A DNA stretch of 64,000 nucleotides from Winogradskyella sp. MH6 (GCF_022810765.1 NZ_CP094494.1:2356001-2420000); one strand, 5' to 3'. Shown: positions 7,904 through 17,900, numbered from the stretch's first letter. Made by a program: numbers and translations. The notes: generated by a model from the sequence alone, not told the origin.

Positions 7904-9661
7904 TTATTGCATTTCTTTTTCCGAGAGTTGCTTTGTATAAAGCTCTTTATAATAGCCATCCACATTGATAAGATTTTCATGATTTCCGGTCTGTATCACC
8001 TTACCATCTTCTAAAACAATTATTTGATCAGCATTTTTTGCAGAGGATACACGATGGCTAACAATGATTGTAGTTTTATCTTTAGTGAGTCGTACTAAAT
8101 TTTTAAGAATTTTTTCTTCGGTTTCTGTATCTACGGCAGATAAACAATCGTCAAACAGAAGAATTTCTGGCTTTTTAATAATTGCTCTTGCGATTGATAC
8201 ACGTTGTTTCTGTCCGCCAGAAAGTGTTATGCCACGTTCACCCAAAACCGTATCGTAGCCTTTACTAAAACCTGTGATATTTTTATGAACTTTAGCATCT
8301 TTTGCAGCTTCAATAACTTCATCGTCTGTGGCATCTTCTTTACCAAATTTAATGTTGTTTTTTATAGTGTCTGAAAACAAAAAGGCATCCTGTGGTACAT
8401 AGCCAATGCTTTCTCTTAGACTGTATAGGTTAAGCTCTGAGATTTTTTTGTTATCTATTAAAATACTGCCATTATCAATGTCATAAAGTCTACCAATGAG
8501 GTCTAGAATTGTAGATTTTCCAGAACCTGTTTTACCTAATATGGCTAAGGTTTTACCTGATTTTAATGTGAAACTAACGTCTTTTAAAGCTTTGATATTA
8601 GTGTCAGGATAAACAAAGGAAACATTCTTAAATTCGATATCACCTTTAATAGGTGTAAGTTCATTTACGGTATTCTGAATTTCGGGCTCGGTTTTTAAAA
8701 ATTCATTAATACGTTCTTGAGAGGCTTCTGCTTGTTGTACTAATGAAGTTACCCAACCAACCGTAGCAACAGGCCAAGTGAGCATGTTCACATATATGAT
8801 GAACTCAGCTATGGTACCAATATTCTCAATTTCACCATTCATATATTGCATTCCTCCAGCGTATATAACGATGAGGTTGCTAACGCCAATCAATAGAATC
8901 ATTAAAGGAAAAAAGAGTGCCTGTACCTTGGTAAGGTTAATTTGTTTTTGACGGTTTTCAGCAGAAAGTCCTTCGAATTCAGAATTAGTTTTTGGCTCTA
9001 TACCATAAGATTTTATAACTGAAATCCCACTAAAGGTTTCTTGAGCATAAGTAGACAGTGTTGATAACGATTGTTGAACAATGGTACTACGTTTATTAAT
9101 CAACCTACTTAGTTTATAAATAGATACCGATAAAATAGGTAAAGGCAATAGCGTATATAGTGTTAGCTTTGGAGCTGTATTCACCATATAAATAATAGCT
9201 ACTGTAAATAAAGTAATAGTGTTAATGGTGTACATTAAAGCAGGACCTACATACATACGTACCTTACCAACATCTTCACTAATACGGTTCATTAAGTCTC
9301 CAGTTCGGTTAGATTTATAAAAATTTAGAGATAGAACCTGATAGTGTTGATAGATTTCATTTTTTAAGTCATATTCAATGTACCTAGAGACATTGATAAT
9401 GGTTTGTCGCATTAAAAAAGTAAATACACCAGCAACAACAGCAGCTCCAATAATTAATAAAACATTTGTAATGAGGTCTGTTTTAAAAACTTCATATGTG
9501 ATTTTACCGTCTAGCCTGTCTGAGATGATATTAATAGAATCTCCAACAAAACGAGGTGTAAATAAGACAAATATTTTAGAAACTATGGTAATGATTACAC
9601 CAATAATTAATCGATATCTGTATTTGTAAAAGTATTTATTTAGATGTTTTAGTGCTTTCAT
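7904..9661 (-). CDS. ABC exporter, fused permease and ATPase (MsbA/MdlB-like)
   Basis: This 585-residue half-transporter has an N-terminal six-helix ABC membrane domain (about 1-310) and a C-terminal ATPase. The ATPase shows Walker A GKTGSGKST (near 375), signature LSGGQKQR, Walker B ILLFDD and H-loop IIVSHR. The residue after the Walker B aspartate is Asp instead of the catalytic Glu, as in the degenerate half of heterodimeric exporters such as MdlA. No second half-transporter is adjacent. The substrate (lipid or drug) cannot be read from the sequence. Confidence 0.88.
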   Translation of the reverse strand: MKALKHLNKYFYKYRYRLIIGVIITIVSKIFVLFTPRFVGDSINIISDRLDGKITYEVFKTDLITNVLLIIGAAVVAGVFTFLMRQTIINVSRYIEYDLKNEIYQHYQVLSLNFYKSNRTGDLMNRISEDVGKVRMYVGPALMYTINTITLFTVAIIYMVNTAPKLTLYTLLPLPILSVSIYKLSRLINKRSTIVQQSLSTLSTYAQETFSGISVIKSYGIEPKTNSEFEGLSAENRQKQINLTKVQALFFPLMILLIGVSNLIVIYAGGMQYMNGEIENIGTIAEFIIYVNMLTWPVATVGWVTSLVQQAEASQERINEFLKTEPEIQNTVNELTPIKGDIEFKNVSFVYPDTNIKALKDVSFTLKSGKTLAILGKTGSGKSTILDLIGRLYDIDNGSILIDNKKISELNLYSLRESIGYVPQDAFLFSDTIKNNIKFGKEDATDDEVIEAAKDAKVHKNITGFSKGYDTVLGERGITLSGGQKQRVSIARAIIKKPEILLFDDCLSAVDTETEEKILKNLVRLTKDKTTIIVSHRVSSAKNADQIIVLEDGKVIQTGNHENLINVDGYYKELYTKQLSEKEMQ

Positions 9662-9677
9662 ACTGCATTTGGTCGGT

Positions 9678-9685
9678 CAAAAGTA
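9678..9685 (-). promoter_or_regulatory. -7 promoter element of the ABC exporter gene
   Basis: On the minus strand this reads TACTTTTG, an exact TAnnTTTG match, 16 bp before the ATG at 9661. That would give a very short 5' leader. Confidence 0.45.
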
Positions 9686-9713
9686 TTATGATAATCTTAT
9701 TTTGACGTTAATA

Positions 9714-9746
9714 TTTTGCTAATCCTCTAATTATAATTTATTTTTG
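9714..9746 (+). promoter_or_regulatory. -33/-7 promoter of the leucine dehydrogenase gene
   Basis: TTTTG (9714-9718) and TATTTTTG (9739-9746) match the Bacteroidota -33 and -7 elements with a 20-bp spacer. The -7 box lies 48 bp before the ATG at 9795. Confidence 0.65.
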
Positions 9747-9794
9747 CACGCTGTTTTTAAATAATTTTCAAACAGCCTTAAATCTTAATCAATA

Positions 9795-10898
9795 ATGACT
9801 TCAGAATTAATAAGTTCTAAGGAACTTTCAAAAGCAGATCCTGTATTTGGTCAGGTTTCATTTGATGACCACGAACAAATCGTTTTCTGCAACGACAAAG
9901 ATACTGGTTTAAAAGCTATAATTGGTATTCACAATACTGTTTTAGGTCCTGCTTTAGGAGGTACCAGAATGTGGAATTATAGCAATGAGTGGGAAGCACT
10001 TAACGATGTGCTACGTCTTTCTCGTGGAATGACCTTTAAATCTGCTATAACAGGATTAAATCTTGGTGGTGGTAAGGCTGTTATCATAGGAGATGCAAAA
10101 ACGCAAAAAACACCAGAGTTGATGCGTCGTTTTGGTGAGTTTGTACACTCTTTAAGTGGTAAATATATTACCGCTGAAGATGTAGGTATGGCAACCGAAG
10201 ATATGGATACGGTAAGAGAAGTAACTCCATATGTTACAGGTATTTCAGAAAGTAAAGGTGGTGCTGGTAACCCTTCGCCAATTACAGCTTACGGCGTATT
10301 TATGGGTATGAAAGCTGCAGCAAAATTCAAATACGGTTCTGATGTGTTAGAAGACAAGTCGGTATACGTACAAGGTATTGGTCATGTTGGTGAAGCGCTT
10401 GTGGAGCATCTTATTAATGAAGGTGCAAAAGTTACTATTGCAGATATCAATCAAGAGCGTTTAGAAGAAATACGTTCTAAGTATGGTGCAACTATATATG
10501 GTGGTAATGATATTTATAGTGAGCCTATGGATATTTATGCACCTTGTGCTTTGGGAGCTACCATAAATGATGATACGATATACAGATTACAAGCTGATAT
10601 TATTGCAGGTGCTGCAAACAACCAGTTGGCAGAAGAAGATAAACACGGTAGAATTTTACAAGATAGAGGTATTGTTTATGCACCAGATTTTTTAATTAAT
10701 GCAGGCGGAATTATTAATGTTTATGCAGAGTTAGAAAATTACGACAGACAAGAAATAATGCGTAAAACGGAAAATATTTATAATACTACGCTAGAGATTT
10801 TAGATAATGCTAAAGTTAACAGCCTAACAACACATGCTGCGGCATTAAATATAGCAAGAGAGCGTATAGAAACTCGTAAAAGAGAAAATTCTAAATAA
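9795..10898 (+). CDS. ldh: Leucine dehydrogenase (Glu/Leu/Phe/Val dehydrogenase family)
   Basis: This 367-residue enzyme should catalyse reversible NAD-dependent oxidative deamination of branched-chain amino acids to 2-oxo acids and ammonia. The N-terminal dimerisation/catalytic domain contains GPALGGTRMWNY and GLNLGGGKAVI (near 92), whose lysine is catalytic. The conserved stretch TAEDVGMATEDMD follows. The NAD-binding Rossmann segment is VQGIGHVGEALVEHL (near 195). The length matches Bacillus-type leucine dehydrogenase. It has its own promoter and a terminator immediately downstream. Confidence 0.9.
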   Translation: MTSELISSKELSKADPVFGQVSFDDHEQIVFCNDKDTGLKAIIGIHNTVLGPALGGTRMWNYSNEWEALNDVLRLSRGMTFKSAITGLNLGGGKAVIIGDAKTQKTPELMRRFGEFVHSLSGKYITAEDVGMATEDMDTVREVTPYVTGISESKGGAGNPSPITAYGVFMGMKAAAKFKYGSDVLEDKSVYVQGIGHVGEALVEHLINEGAKVTIADINQERLEEIRSKYGATIYGGNDIYSEPMDIYAPCALGATINDDTIYRLQADIIAGAANNQLAEEDKHGRILQDRGIVYAPDFLINAGGIINVYAELENYDRQEIMRKTENIYNTTLEILDNAKVNSLTTHAAALNIARERIETRKRENSK

Positions 10899-10930
10899 TT
10901 TTTTTACGACTTAAATAATAGTATTTTTGC

Positions 10931-10961
10931 AAGGTGAATCGGAACACGATTCACCTTTTTT
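10931..10961 (+). terminator. Terminator of leucine dehydrogenase
   Basis: A perfect 10-bp stem AAGGTGAATC/GATTCACCTT with a 7-base loop is followed by TTTT. A TATTTTTG sequence (10922-10929), a possible -7 box for nusB, directly precedes the stem, so a transcript for nusB would start inside the hairpin. Confidence 0.8.
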
Positions 10962-10990
10962 AGTAACCTATATAAAGTAGTTCTGTATAC

Positions 10991-11935
10991 ATGCTTAACA
11001 GAAGACACATTAGAATAAAAGTAATGCAATCGTTGTATGCTTTTAAAGGCCATGAAAGTGATGATTTGGCAAAAGACGAAAAATTTTTAATGCACAGTTT
11101 AGACGGCATGTTAGATCTATACTTTTCTATCCTAGCTTTGTTAACAGAGCTGCACAAAAAGAGTAAGAACTATAATGAAAAACTCCAGAAAAAGTTATTA
11201 GGTTCAGATTCAGACAGAAACCCAAACACCAAGTTTCAGGATAATTTATTGCTAAATATTATTAGTGATAATAAAATGCTGCAAGAGGTTATTTCAAAAC
11301 GAAAATTAAACTTTTGGGATCTCGATTTTGAGTATGTAGATATACTTTTCAAAGATATTAAAAACAGTAAGCTCTATGAAGATTACATAAGTAATCCTGA
11401 AACAGATTTAAAAACTGATAAAAAATTCATCATAGATATTTACACAGAAATTATAGCACCTAACGATAAGCTTTATGATTATTTTGAAGATAAAAAGCTT
11501 ACTTGGGTAGATGATTTCCCTGTGGTAAACACAGTACTTTTAAAAGTGTTGGGCAAAATAAAACTTACTTCACCAGAAACTAAGTTAATTCCTGACTTAT
11601 ACAAGGACGAAGACGATAAAGAATTTGCAAAAGAATTATTCAAAAAAACAATATTGAATAACTCAAAATTTGCTGAAGAGATTTCTAAAAAAACCACAAA
11701 CTGGGATACGGAGCGTCTAGCAAGTTTAGATGGTTTGTTGTTGAAAATGGCATTGTGTGAGTTTCAAAAATTCCCGTCTATTCCACACAAGGTAACCATT
11801 AACGAATACCTAGAAATAGCTAAAGAATACTCAACACCAAAAAGTAGCTTATTCATCAATGGTATACTAGACAAAATCGTAAAAGAATACCAATCCAAAG
11901 CCTTACATCCTAAAACAGGAAGAGGTTTAATGTAA
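10991..11935 (+). CDS. nusB: Transcription antitermination factor NusB (long Bacteroidota form)
   Basis: The protein has 314 residues, about twice the length of E. coli NusB. The N-terminus MLNRRHIRIKVMQSLYAF is the RNA-binding helix of NusB. The canonical C-terminal NusB motifs appear only after residue 215: NWDTERLASLDGLLLKMALCEF, then IPHKVTINEYLEIAKEYSTPKSSLFINGILD. The intervening charged helical insert is typical of Bacteroidota homologues. It would act with NusE/S10 on boxA RNA in rRNA antitermination. Confidence 0.92.
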   Translation: MLNRRHIRIKVMQSLYAFKGHESDDLAKDEKFLMHSLDGMLDLYFSILALLTELHKKSKNYNEKLQKKLLGSDSDRNPNTKFQDNLLLNIISDNKMLQEVISKRKLNFWDLDFEYVDILFKDIKNSKLYEDYISNPETDLKTDKKFIIDIYTEIIAPNDKLYDYFEDKKLTWVDDFPVVNTVLLKVLGKIKLTSPETKLIPDLYKDEDDKEFAKELFKKTILNNSKFAEEISKKTTNWDTERLASLDGLLLKMALCEFQKFPSIPHKVTINEYLEIAKEYSTPKSSLFINGILDKIVKEYQSKALHPKTGRGLM

Positions 11936-12009
11936 TAGGTTGTGTAGTATATTTCTTTCGTAAACTTGTTAAGGACATTCTAAAAGTTTTAATTGCTGGG
12001 AATAATTAT

Positions 12010-12017
12010 TACCTTTG
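12010..12017 (+). promoter_or_regulatory. -7 promoter element of the DUF1573-yajC operon
   Basis: TACCTTTG is an exact TAnnTTTG match, 40 bp before the ATG at 12058. The spacer and -33 region are not clearly consensus. Confidence 0.5.
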
Positions 12018-12057
12018 GCAACTTAGAAAATCAATAGTATTAATTAAAATATAAGTA

Positions 12058-12621
12058 ATGAAAAAGATTATCCTAGGATTTAGTGCATTATGCATGGTAG
12101 CTTTTACTTCTTGTAAAGAAGATGCAGCTAGTAAAGTAAATTCAGAAAATGTAGCTGTTGCTGCAGAGAGAGATGCCAATGCTGGTAACTTCCCAGTAAT
12201 GAATTTAGATAAAACTGTACACGATTTTGGTACAATTGAAAATGGTACTCCAGTAGAAACAATTTTTAAGTATACAAACACTGGTAACTCTATGCTTGTA
12301 GTAAGTAATATTAAGAGTACATGTGGTTGTACTGTACCATCTAATTATACAAGAGAAGTTGCACCAGGAGAAACAGGTGAGTTTACTGTGAAGTTTAATG
12401 GTAAAGGAAATGGTAAAGTAACTAAGTCTTTAACAATTACTTCTAATACAGAAAAAGGTACTGAGGTTGTTAAAATTACAGCAAATGTAAATAACCCTGA
12501 AGCAGCAAAAAAAGCAGCAGAAAGAAAGGCAGCAGCACAGAGTGCTACACCAACAAATCCAATGCTTAACGCAAAAAAAACATCTACTAAGCCTGGTCAC
12601 GAAGGGCATAACCACGACTAA
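12058..12621 (+). CDS. DUF1573 domain lipoprotein
   Basis: This 187-residue protein begins with a lipoprotein signal (MKKIILGFSALCMVAFTSC, lipobox ending at Cys19). An Ig-like DUF1573 domain (about 45-145) contains VHDFGTIENGTPVETIFKY, STCGCTVPSNYTREVAPGE and FTVKFN. The CGC motif is typical of the family. The tail is Ala/Lys-rich and ends in a His-containing sequence (GHEGHNHD). The function is unknown; such proteins are found at the Bacteroidota cell envelope. It lies 8 bp upstream of yajC. Confidence 0.85.
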   Translation: MKKIILGFSALCMVAFTSCKEDAASKVNSENVAVAAERDANAGNFPVMNLDKTVHDFGTIENGTPVETIFKYTNTGNSMLVVSNIKSTCGCTVPSNYTREVAPGETGEFTVKFNGKGNGKVTKSLTITSNTEKGTEVVKITANVNNPEAAKKAAERKAAAQSATPTNPMLNAKKTSTKPGHEGHNHD

Positions 12622-12629
12622 TATTTAAT

Positions 12630-12920
12630 ATGGAAGGATTAGGTTCATTTTTACCATTTATAGCCATTTTCGCTGTGATGTATTTCTTTATGATTGCACC
12701 ACAAATGAAACGTCAGAAACAAGAAAAAAAGTTTGCTAGCGAATTGAAACGTGGAGATCGTATAATTACCAAAAGTGGAATGCACGGCAAAGTTGTAGAG
12801 TTAAACGATAAGGATAACAGTTGCGTTATTGAAACGTTAGCTGGAAAAATTAAATTTGATCGCTCTGCAATTTCAATGGAAATGAGTAAAAAGCTAAACG
12901 AACCAGCCAAAGTAAAGTAA
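12630..12920 (+). CDS. yajC: Preprotein translocase subunit YajC
   Basis: This 96-residue protein has one N-terminal membrane helix (LPFIAIFAVMYFFMIAPQMKR) followed by the YajC domain (FASELKRGDRIITKSGMHGK, near 36-55). It is the accessory component of the SecDF-YajC complex that assists Sec-dependent export. SecD/SecF are not in the window. It is followed by a strong terminator. Confidence 0.92.
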   Translation: MEGLGSFLPFIAIFAVMYFFMIAPQMKRQKQEKKFASELKRGDRIITKSGMHGKVVELNDKDNSCVIETLAGKIKFDRSAISMEMSKKLNEPAKVK

Positions 12921-12933
12921 GCTGGGAATACAT

Positions 12934-12975
12934 AAAGACAAAATGCCACTCTTTTTAGAGTGGCATTTTGTCTTT
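12934..12975. terminator. Very strong bidirectional terminator after yajC
   Basis: A perfect 19-bp inverted repeat (12934-12952 and 12957-12975) with a TTTT loop includes AATGCCACTCT/AGAGTGGCATT. It separates the convergent yajC and YdeI-like genes. Confidence 0.9.
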
Positions 12976-12991
12976 ATTAAAGGTATATAGT

Positions 12992-13591
12992 TTAGCAGTT
13001 TTTGTATTTATCATGCAAGCCTTTTTGTTCCAAAATCATAGGAATAATTTTCTCTAAGCGTTTAGTTTTGGTAGCTTCTCTTTTGGCTTCAGATATGTGT
13101 TCACAATATTCGCGCTTACATGATGCTGACAGCTTTTCAAAAGCTTGTTTTAGCTCATCATTTTTTGATAAGACATTTTCTAATTCTTGTGGAATTACTA
13201 CTGGCTTCGTATTACGTTGGGGTTTCATTTCTTTGCCTAAACGTTGATTTTCAATAGCTTCCTTTACATAATTTAAAACCGCACTCTTGTTGATATCCGC
13301 TTTAGATTCAAACCGCATTTGCCGTAAAGCTTTGGTCTTGTTTTCTTGAGCGTTGATAAGTAGGTTGGCATCATCTTTTAAAAATACACCTTGAAAAAAC
13401 CATATGCCAAAATGATGTTTAAAAGCGCCTAAGCCAATAACGTTTTTACTATTTAATGTATAAGTAGGAGCACTCCATTTAAGGGTTTCTTCTAATTCTG
13501 TAGAGTTAAGGATATCACGGAGAATAGTAAGCTCTTCAGCAAAGTGCGCATTCACTTCTATGTATTCTTCAACGGATGAGACTTTTTTCAT
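12992..13591 (-). CDS. YdeI/OmpD-associated family protein (DUF1801-like N-domain)
   Basis: The product has 199 residues. The N-terminal domain (about 10-115) is DUF1801-like, with LEETLKWSAPTYTLNSKNVIG and FGIWFFQGVFLKD. The C-terminal part (about 130-199) is the YdeI/OmdA helical region, with SCKREYCEHISEAKREATKTKR. A possible -7 box (TAAATTTG, minus strand 13619-13612) lies upstream. The function is unknown. A second member with the same C-terminal pattern begins beyond the right edge of the window (63920-64000). Confidence 0.8.
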   Translation of the reverse strand: MKKVSSVEEYIEVNAHFAEELTILRDILNSTELEETLKWSAPTYTLNSKNVIGLGAFKHHFGIWFFQGVFLKDDANLLINAQENKTKALRQMRFESKADINKSAVLNYVKEAIENQRLGKEMKPQRNTKPVVIPQELENVLSKNDELKQAFEKLSASCKREYCEHISEAKREATKTKRLEKIIPMILEQKGLHDKYKNC

Positions 13592-13783
13592 CTTTAATTG
13601 AGATTAGTACTCAAATTTATATTTTTAATTTTATTTCCTAAATTTTTATAAAATAAATCACTTTTGTTGATGTGCAAATTTTGATTAAGTTTACATTAAT
13701 AAGTTTGCTCTATCTACAATTTCTACTTCTTCATTTTAAATGTTGGTTATGGTATTTTTTTAATCAACTAATATTTTGGCATA

Positions 13784-14638
13784 ATGAAGAATTCACATTA
13801 TATCATCTTTACGTTCACATTTTTACTTTTATTTATTCATATTAAACCTCATGTGAGAAACTCAGGGAGGAGCTATGAAAATGTGAATTTTGAAATTACA
13901 TCAGTTTCACCAGCAAATGATTTAACAAGTCTAGGGCAATTACGATTATCACTTTACGAAAGTAGTGCTTTAGTAAATAACGAAACCGCTGCAGATGGAG
14001 TGTTGATTTTGTTTGATACCAATGGTAATAATGATGTCGATGCCAATGATGCTCCAGATATTACAAATCTTGACGAAAATTTTTCTATTAATAACAATGG
14101 TGTATTACTGAGTATAGAAAGTAGAGCAGCTCCAGTAGATCAAGAAGAAATTCAGTTAGAGGTTAATACCTACCGAAATACTAACTATACAATAGTGGGA
14201 GAAGGTATTTCTATGCAAGATGCTGTTGCATTTCTTTACGATAATTACACGGGTGCTAGTACTGAAATTCCACAAAATGGAACAATAAATTACGACTATT
14301 CTATTGATTCTGGTATTGCTGAGTCGATTGCTAGTAATCGTTTTAAAATTATTTTTGTTGTCGAAACATTATCCATTAGTAATAGTGATTTAGATGAGAT
14401 ATTGCTATATCCCAACCCAATTCATCTAGGTAAGTTTTATATAAACATTCCATTGGGTATGGATGATCTTAATGTTTCTATATACAACATATTAGGGTCT
14501 AAGTTGTATTCTGTTAGTGGATATACAGGAGGTAGTACAATAAATATTGATACGGATGATATGCTAAGTGAGGGTACTTACTTTGTGGAGTTTAAATCTC
14601 AAGGTAAAACAATGGTTAAGAAGTTGGTTGTTAATTGA
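13784..14638 (+). CDS. T9SS-type secreted protein, short paralogue of the giant protein's C-terminus
   Basis: The product has 284 residues. A hydrophobic N-terminus (IIFTFTFLLLFIHI) may be a signal peptide, although the usual AXA/AQ cleavage end is missing. Residues from about 50 to 284 align without large gaps to the last ~240 residues of the 2415-residue protein encoded at 14961. Shared segments include QLRLSLYESSA, DGVLILF, ITNLDENF, EEIQLE-NTYR, and the T9SS type A sorting domain YPNP...GKFYIN-PLGMDDL. It is probably a partial duplication or the remains of a similar long gene. The frame is intact. Confidence 0.75.
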   Translation: MKNSHYIIFTFTFLLLFIHIKPHVRNSGRSYENVNFEITSVSPANDLTSLGQLRLSLYESSALVNNETAADGVLILFDTNGNNDVDANDAPDITNLDENFSINNNGVLLSIESRAAPVDQEEIQLEVNTYRNTNYTIVGEGISMQDAVAFLYDNYTGASTEIPQNGTINYDYSIDSGIAESIASNRFKIIFVVETLSISNSDLDEILLYPNPIHLGKFYINIPLGMDDLNVSIYNILGSKLYSVSGYTGGSTINIDTDDMLSEGTYFVEFKSQGKTMVKKLVVN

Positions 14639-14960
14639 TTATTGTTTGTTTTTAACTAGAAAAAATGAAGAATAAATAAACTTACCTATTAATTATTATG
14701 ATTAATTTATTTTATTTCTAAAAATGTTACTGATACCATTTTATCTGTATTTCATCGAATAATATAAATCATTTTTTTTTAACATTTTTTTTTGATTAGT
14801 TTTATGAAGGTTTAACCAACCGTTCTAGAAGTGATTAATAGCAAACAATCGCTCTAATTCTAACCGTAAATAAGCAATTTTTTAGTGTCCCTATGGATAC
14901 TAAATATCATTTTGCTCAGTCTATTGTGTTGTGGCTAATACTAACAAATAACCATTATCA
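14639..14960. other. 322-bp intergenic region before the giant gene
   Basis: No coding sequence was recognised. The stretch is very AT-rich with T runs at 14772-14800. A 24-bp hairpin (TTTAGTGTCC/GGATACTAAA, 14881-14904, 4-base loop, one G-T pair) lies 56 bp before the ATG and would be in the leader if transcription starts upstream of it. No exact TAnnTTTG box was found close to the gene. Confidence 0.5.
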
Positions 14961-17900
14961 ATGACTGAAAAATTTACTTTTCGTAACGCCCCGTTGATCA
15001 AATTTATTCTATTAGCTGCCTTTGTCTGTTTTAGTTGGCAAAGTAATGCGCAATGTACTGGTAATGAATACGGTTTTGGCACCGTTGCCACAGATGGTAC
15101 AGTTACCACGATGGATGGGAGTTTCGGCTCTTGTCACTTTGCAGGTGAGTTTGCACTTGTAACAATAACAGCAGATGGTGAATATGAGTTTGCCAGTACC
15201 GTTACTACAGATTTTCTGACCTTAAGAGACAATACTAATACAGTTGTTGCATTTGGAACGACCCCTGTTACGGCCACCCTCTCGGCAGGTACTTACAATT
15301 TAGTTGTTAACTTAAGTGATGCTTGTGATACAGCAAGTACTTGTAGAGATCTTTCTGGTCAATTGCTTTTAGATCAAAACGCTGATCTTGACGGTGATGG
15401 TTATACCATAGCTCAAGGTGATTGCAACGATAATAATTCGGCTATTAACCCAGGAGCTATTGAAATACTTGATAACAATGTAGATGAAAATTGTGATGGT
15501 GTTGTTGAATATAATGATATTTCAAACGATGATTGTTCCAATGCAACAGCGATAGCATGTGGGGATACTGTCATGGGCTCAACGGCCAATGCGACCGATT
15601 CAGGAAACAACGCTGCACCAGATGTGTACTACTCACTTTCGGGTACGTCAGCAGGAGAAGAGATCACTGCGAGCTTGTGCGGATCTTCTTTTGATACATT
15701 GATAAGAGTTTTTGATGCTTGTGGGGGAACTCAGCTGTTCTCTAATGATGATTCATGTAGTTTACAGTCAGAAGTTACGTTTACATCAGATGGTTCAACC
15801 ACATATATCATAATGGTAGAGGGCTTTAGTTCTAATTCTGGGGACTATACGTTAGCTGTAACTTGCGTGCCACCACCAGATTGTACACCACCAACGATAG
15901 ATAGCGCAACGGTAGTTGATAGCTGTAATGGTGATGGAACAGGAACCTTCAACGTAGAGGTTGTTGTATCGGATGCAGGAGATACAGGAACAGTAATCAG
16001 CGATGGTACGAATACATATCCAGTAGTTGCAGGAACTGTTGTTGCGGGACCATACAACAGTGGGGATAATGTAACATTGACTATAGACGCAACTGATGAC
16101 GCCTGTGATGCAAGTCTAGGGGACTTCACGTTCACTTGTCCGTTACCGGCACCAGATAACGATGACTGTTCAGGAGCACATCCGTTGGATTGCGGTGTTA
16201 CCGTAACGGGCAGTACAGAAGGGGCAACGGCATCAGGTTTGGATGCTGAGTGTAATGGATTTACGTCTTCAAGTGCATTAGATTTATTCTATACCTTTGA
16301 GGCCGATGGTACAAGCAGCTATACGCTAAGTTTGGACGATGCTTCTGGAGGATTTTCTTTTGATGGCGTAATGTTTGTATATTCAGGACCATGTGTTGAT
16401 CTTACTAGCATAGCATGTAGCGATAGTGGCAGTCCAGAGGAAATCACCTTGGACGCACCATCAGCAGGAACATATGTGGTAAGAATATTTGACTATTCAG
16501 GAACAGCGGCGTTCATTTTGGATCTGACTTGTGTGGCAGCACCAGAGTGTGTGTCACCAACTATAGATGATATCTCAGTGGTAGATAGCTGTAATGGTGA
16601 TGGTACAGGAACCTTTAATGTAGAGGTTGTAGTATCTGACGCAGGAGATGCAGGAACAATAATCAGTGACGGTACAAATACATATCCAGTAGTTGCAGGA
16701 ACTGTAGTAGCAGGACCATACAACAGTGGAGATACTGTAGCATTGTCTTTAGATGCTATTGATGATGCTTGTGATGCAAGCTTAGGAGACTTTACGTTTA
16801 CTTGTCCAATACCAGCACCAGATAATGATGACTGTGCCAATGCCGCAGCCATAGCATGTGGTGATACAGTAATGGGCTCAACAGCCAATGCTACAGATTC
16901 AGGTAATAACTCAGCACCAGATGTGTACTACTCTTTAGCAGGAACAGCAGCAGGTGAGGAAATCACAGCAAGTTTATGTGGATCGTCTTTTGATACATAT
17001 ATCAGAGTTTTTGATGCCTGTGGGGGTACAGAATTATATGGAAATGATGATTCTTGTAGTTTACAATCTGAAGTAACGTTTACATCAGATGGATCTACAA
17101 CATATATCATTATGGTAGAAGGCTTTAGTTCTACCTCAGGAGACTATACATTAGCGGTTACTTGTGTGCCACCACCAGAGTGTGTGTCGCCAACTATAGA
17201 TGATATTTCTGTAGTAGATAGCTGTAATGGTGACGGTACAGGAACCTTTAATGTAGAGGTTGTAGTATCTGACGCAGGAGATGCAGGAACAGTAATCAGT
17301 GATGGCACAAATACATATCCAGTAGTTGCAGGAACTGTAGTTGCAGGACCATACAACAGTGGAGATACTGTAGCATTGTCTTTAGATGCTACGGATGATG
17401 CTTGTGATGCAAGTTTAGGAGACTTTACGTTTACTTGTCCAATACCAGCGCCAGATAATGATGACTGTGCAAATGCAACAGCGATAGCATGTGGTGATAC
17501 AGTAATGGGCTCAACAGCCAATGCTACTGATTCAGGAAACAATTCTGCACCAGATGTATACTACTCTTTAGCAGGTACAGCAGCAGGTGAGGAAATCACA
17601 GCTAGCTTATGTGGATCATCTTTTGATACGTTGATACGAGTTTTTGATGCTTGTGAAGGCACGCAGTTGTTCTCTAATGACGATTCATGTGGTTTACAAT
17701 CAGAAGTAACCTTTACATCAGATGGTTCAACCACATATATCATAATGGTAGAAGGTTTTAGTTCTAACTCAGGAGACTATACATTAGCAGTTACTTGTGT
17801 GCCACCACCAGAGTGTGTGTCGCCAACTATAGATGATATTTCTGTAGTAGATAGCTGTAATGGTGATAGTACAGGAACCTTCAATGTAGAGGTTGTAGTA

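Noticed and set aside
13784..14638. Calling the short T9SS protein a pseudogene
   Set aside because: The frame is intact from a plausible start to the end of the sorting domain. Degeneration is possible but not shown by the sequence.
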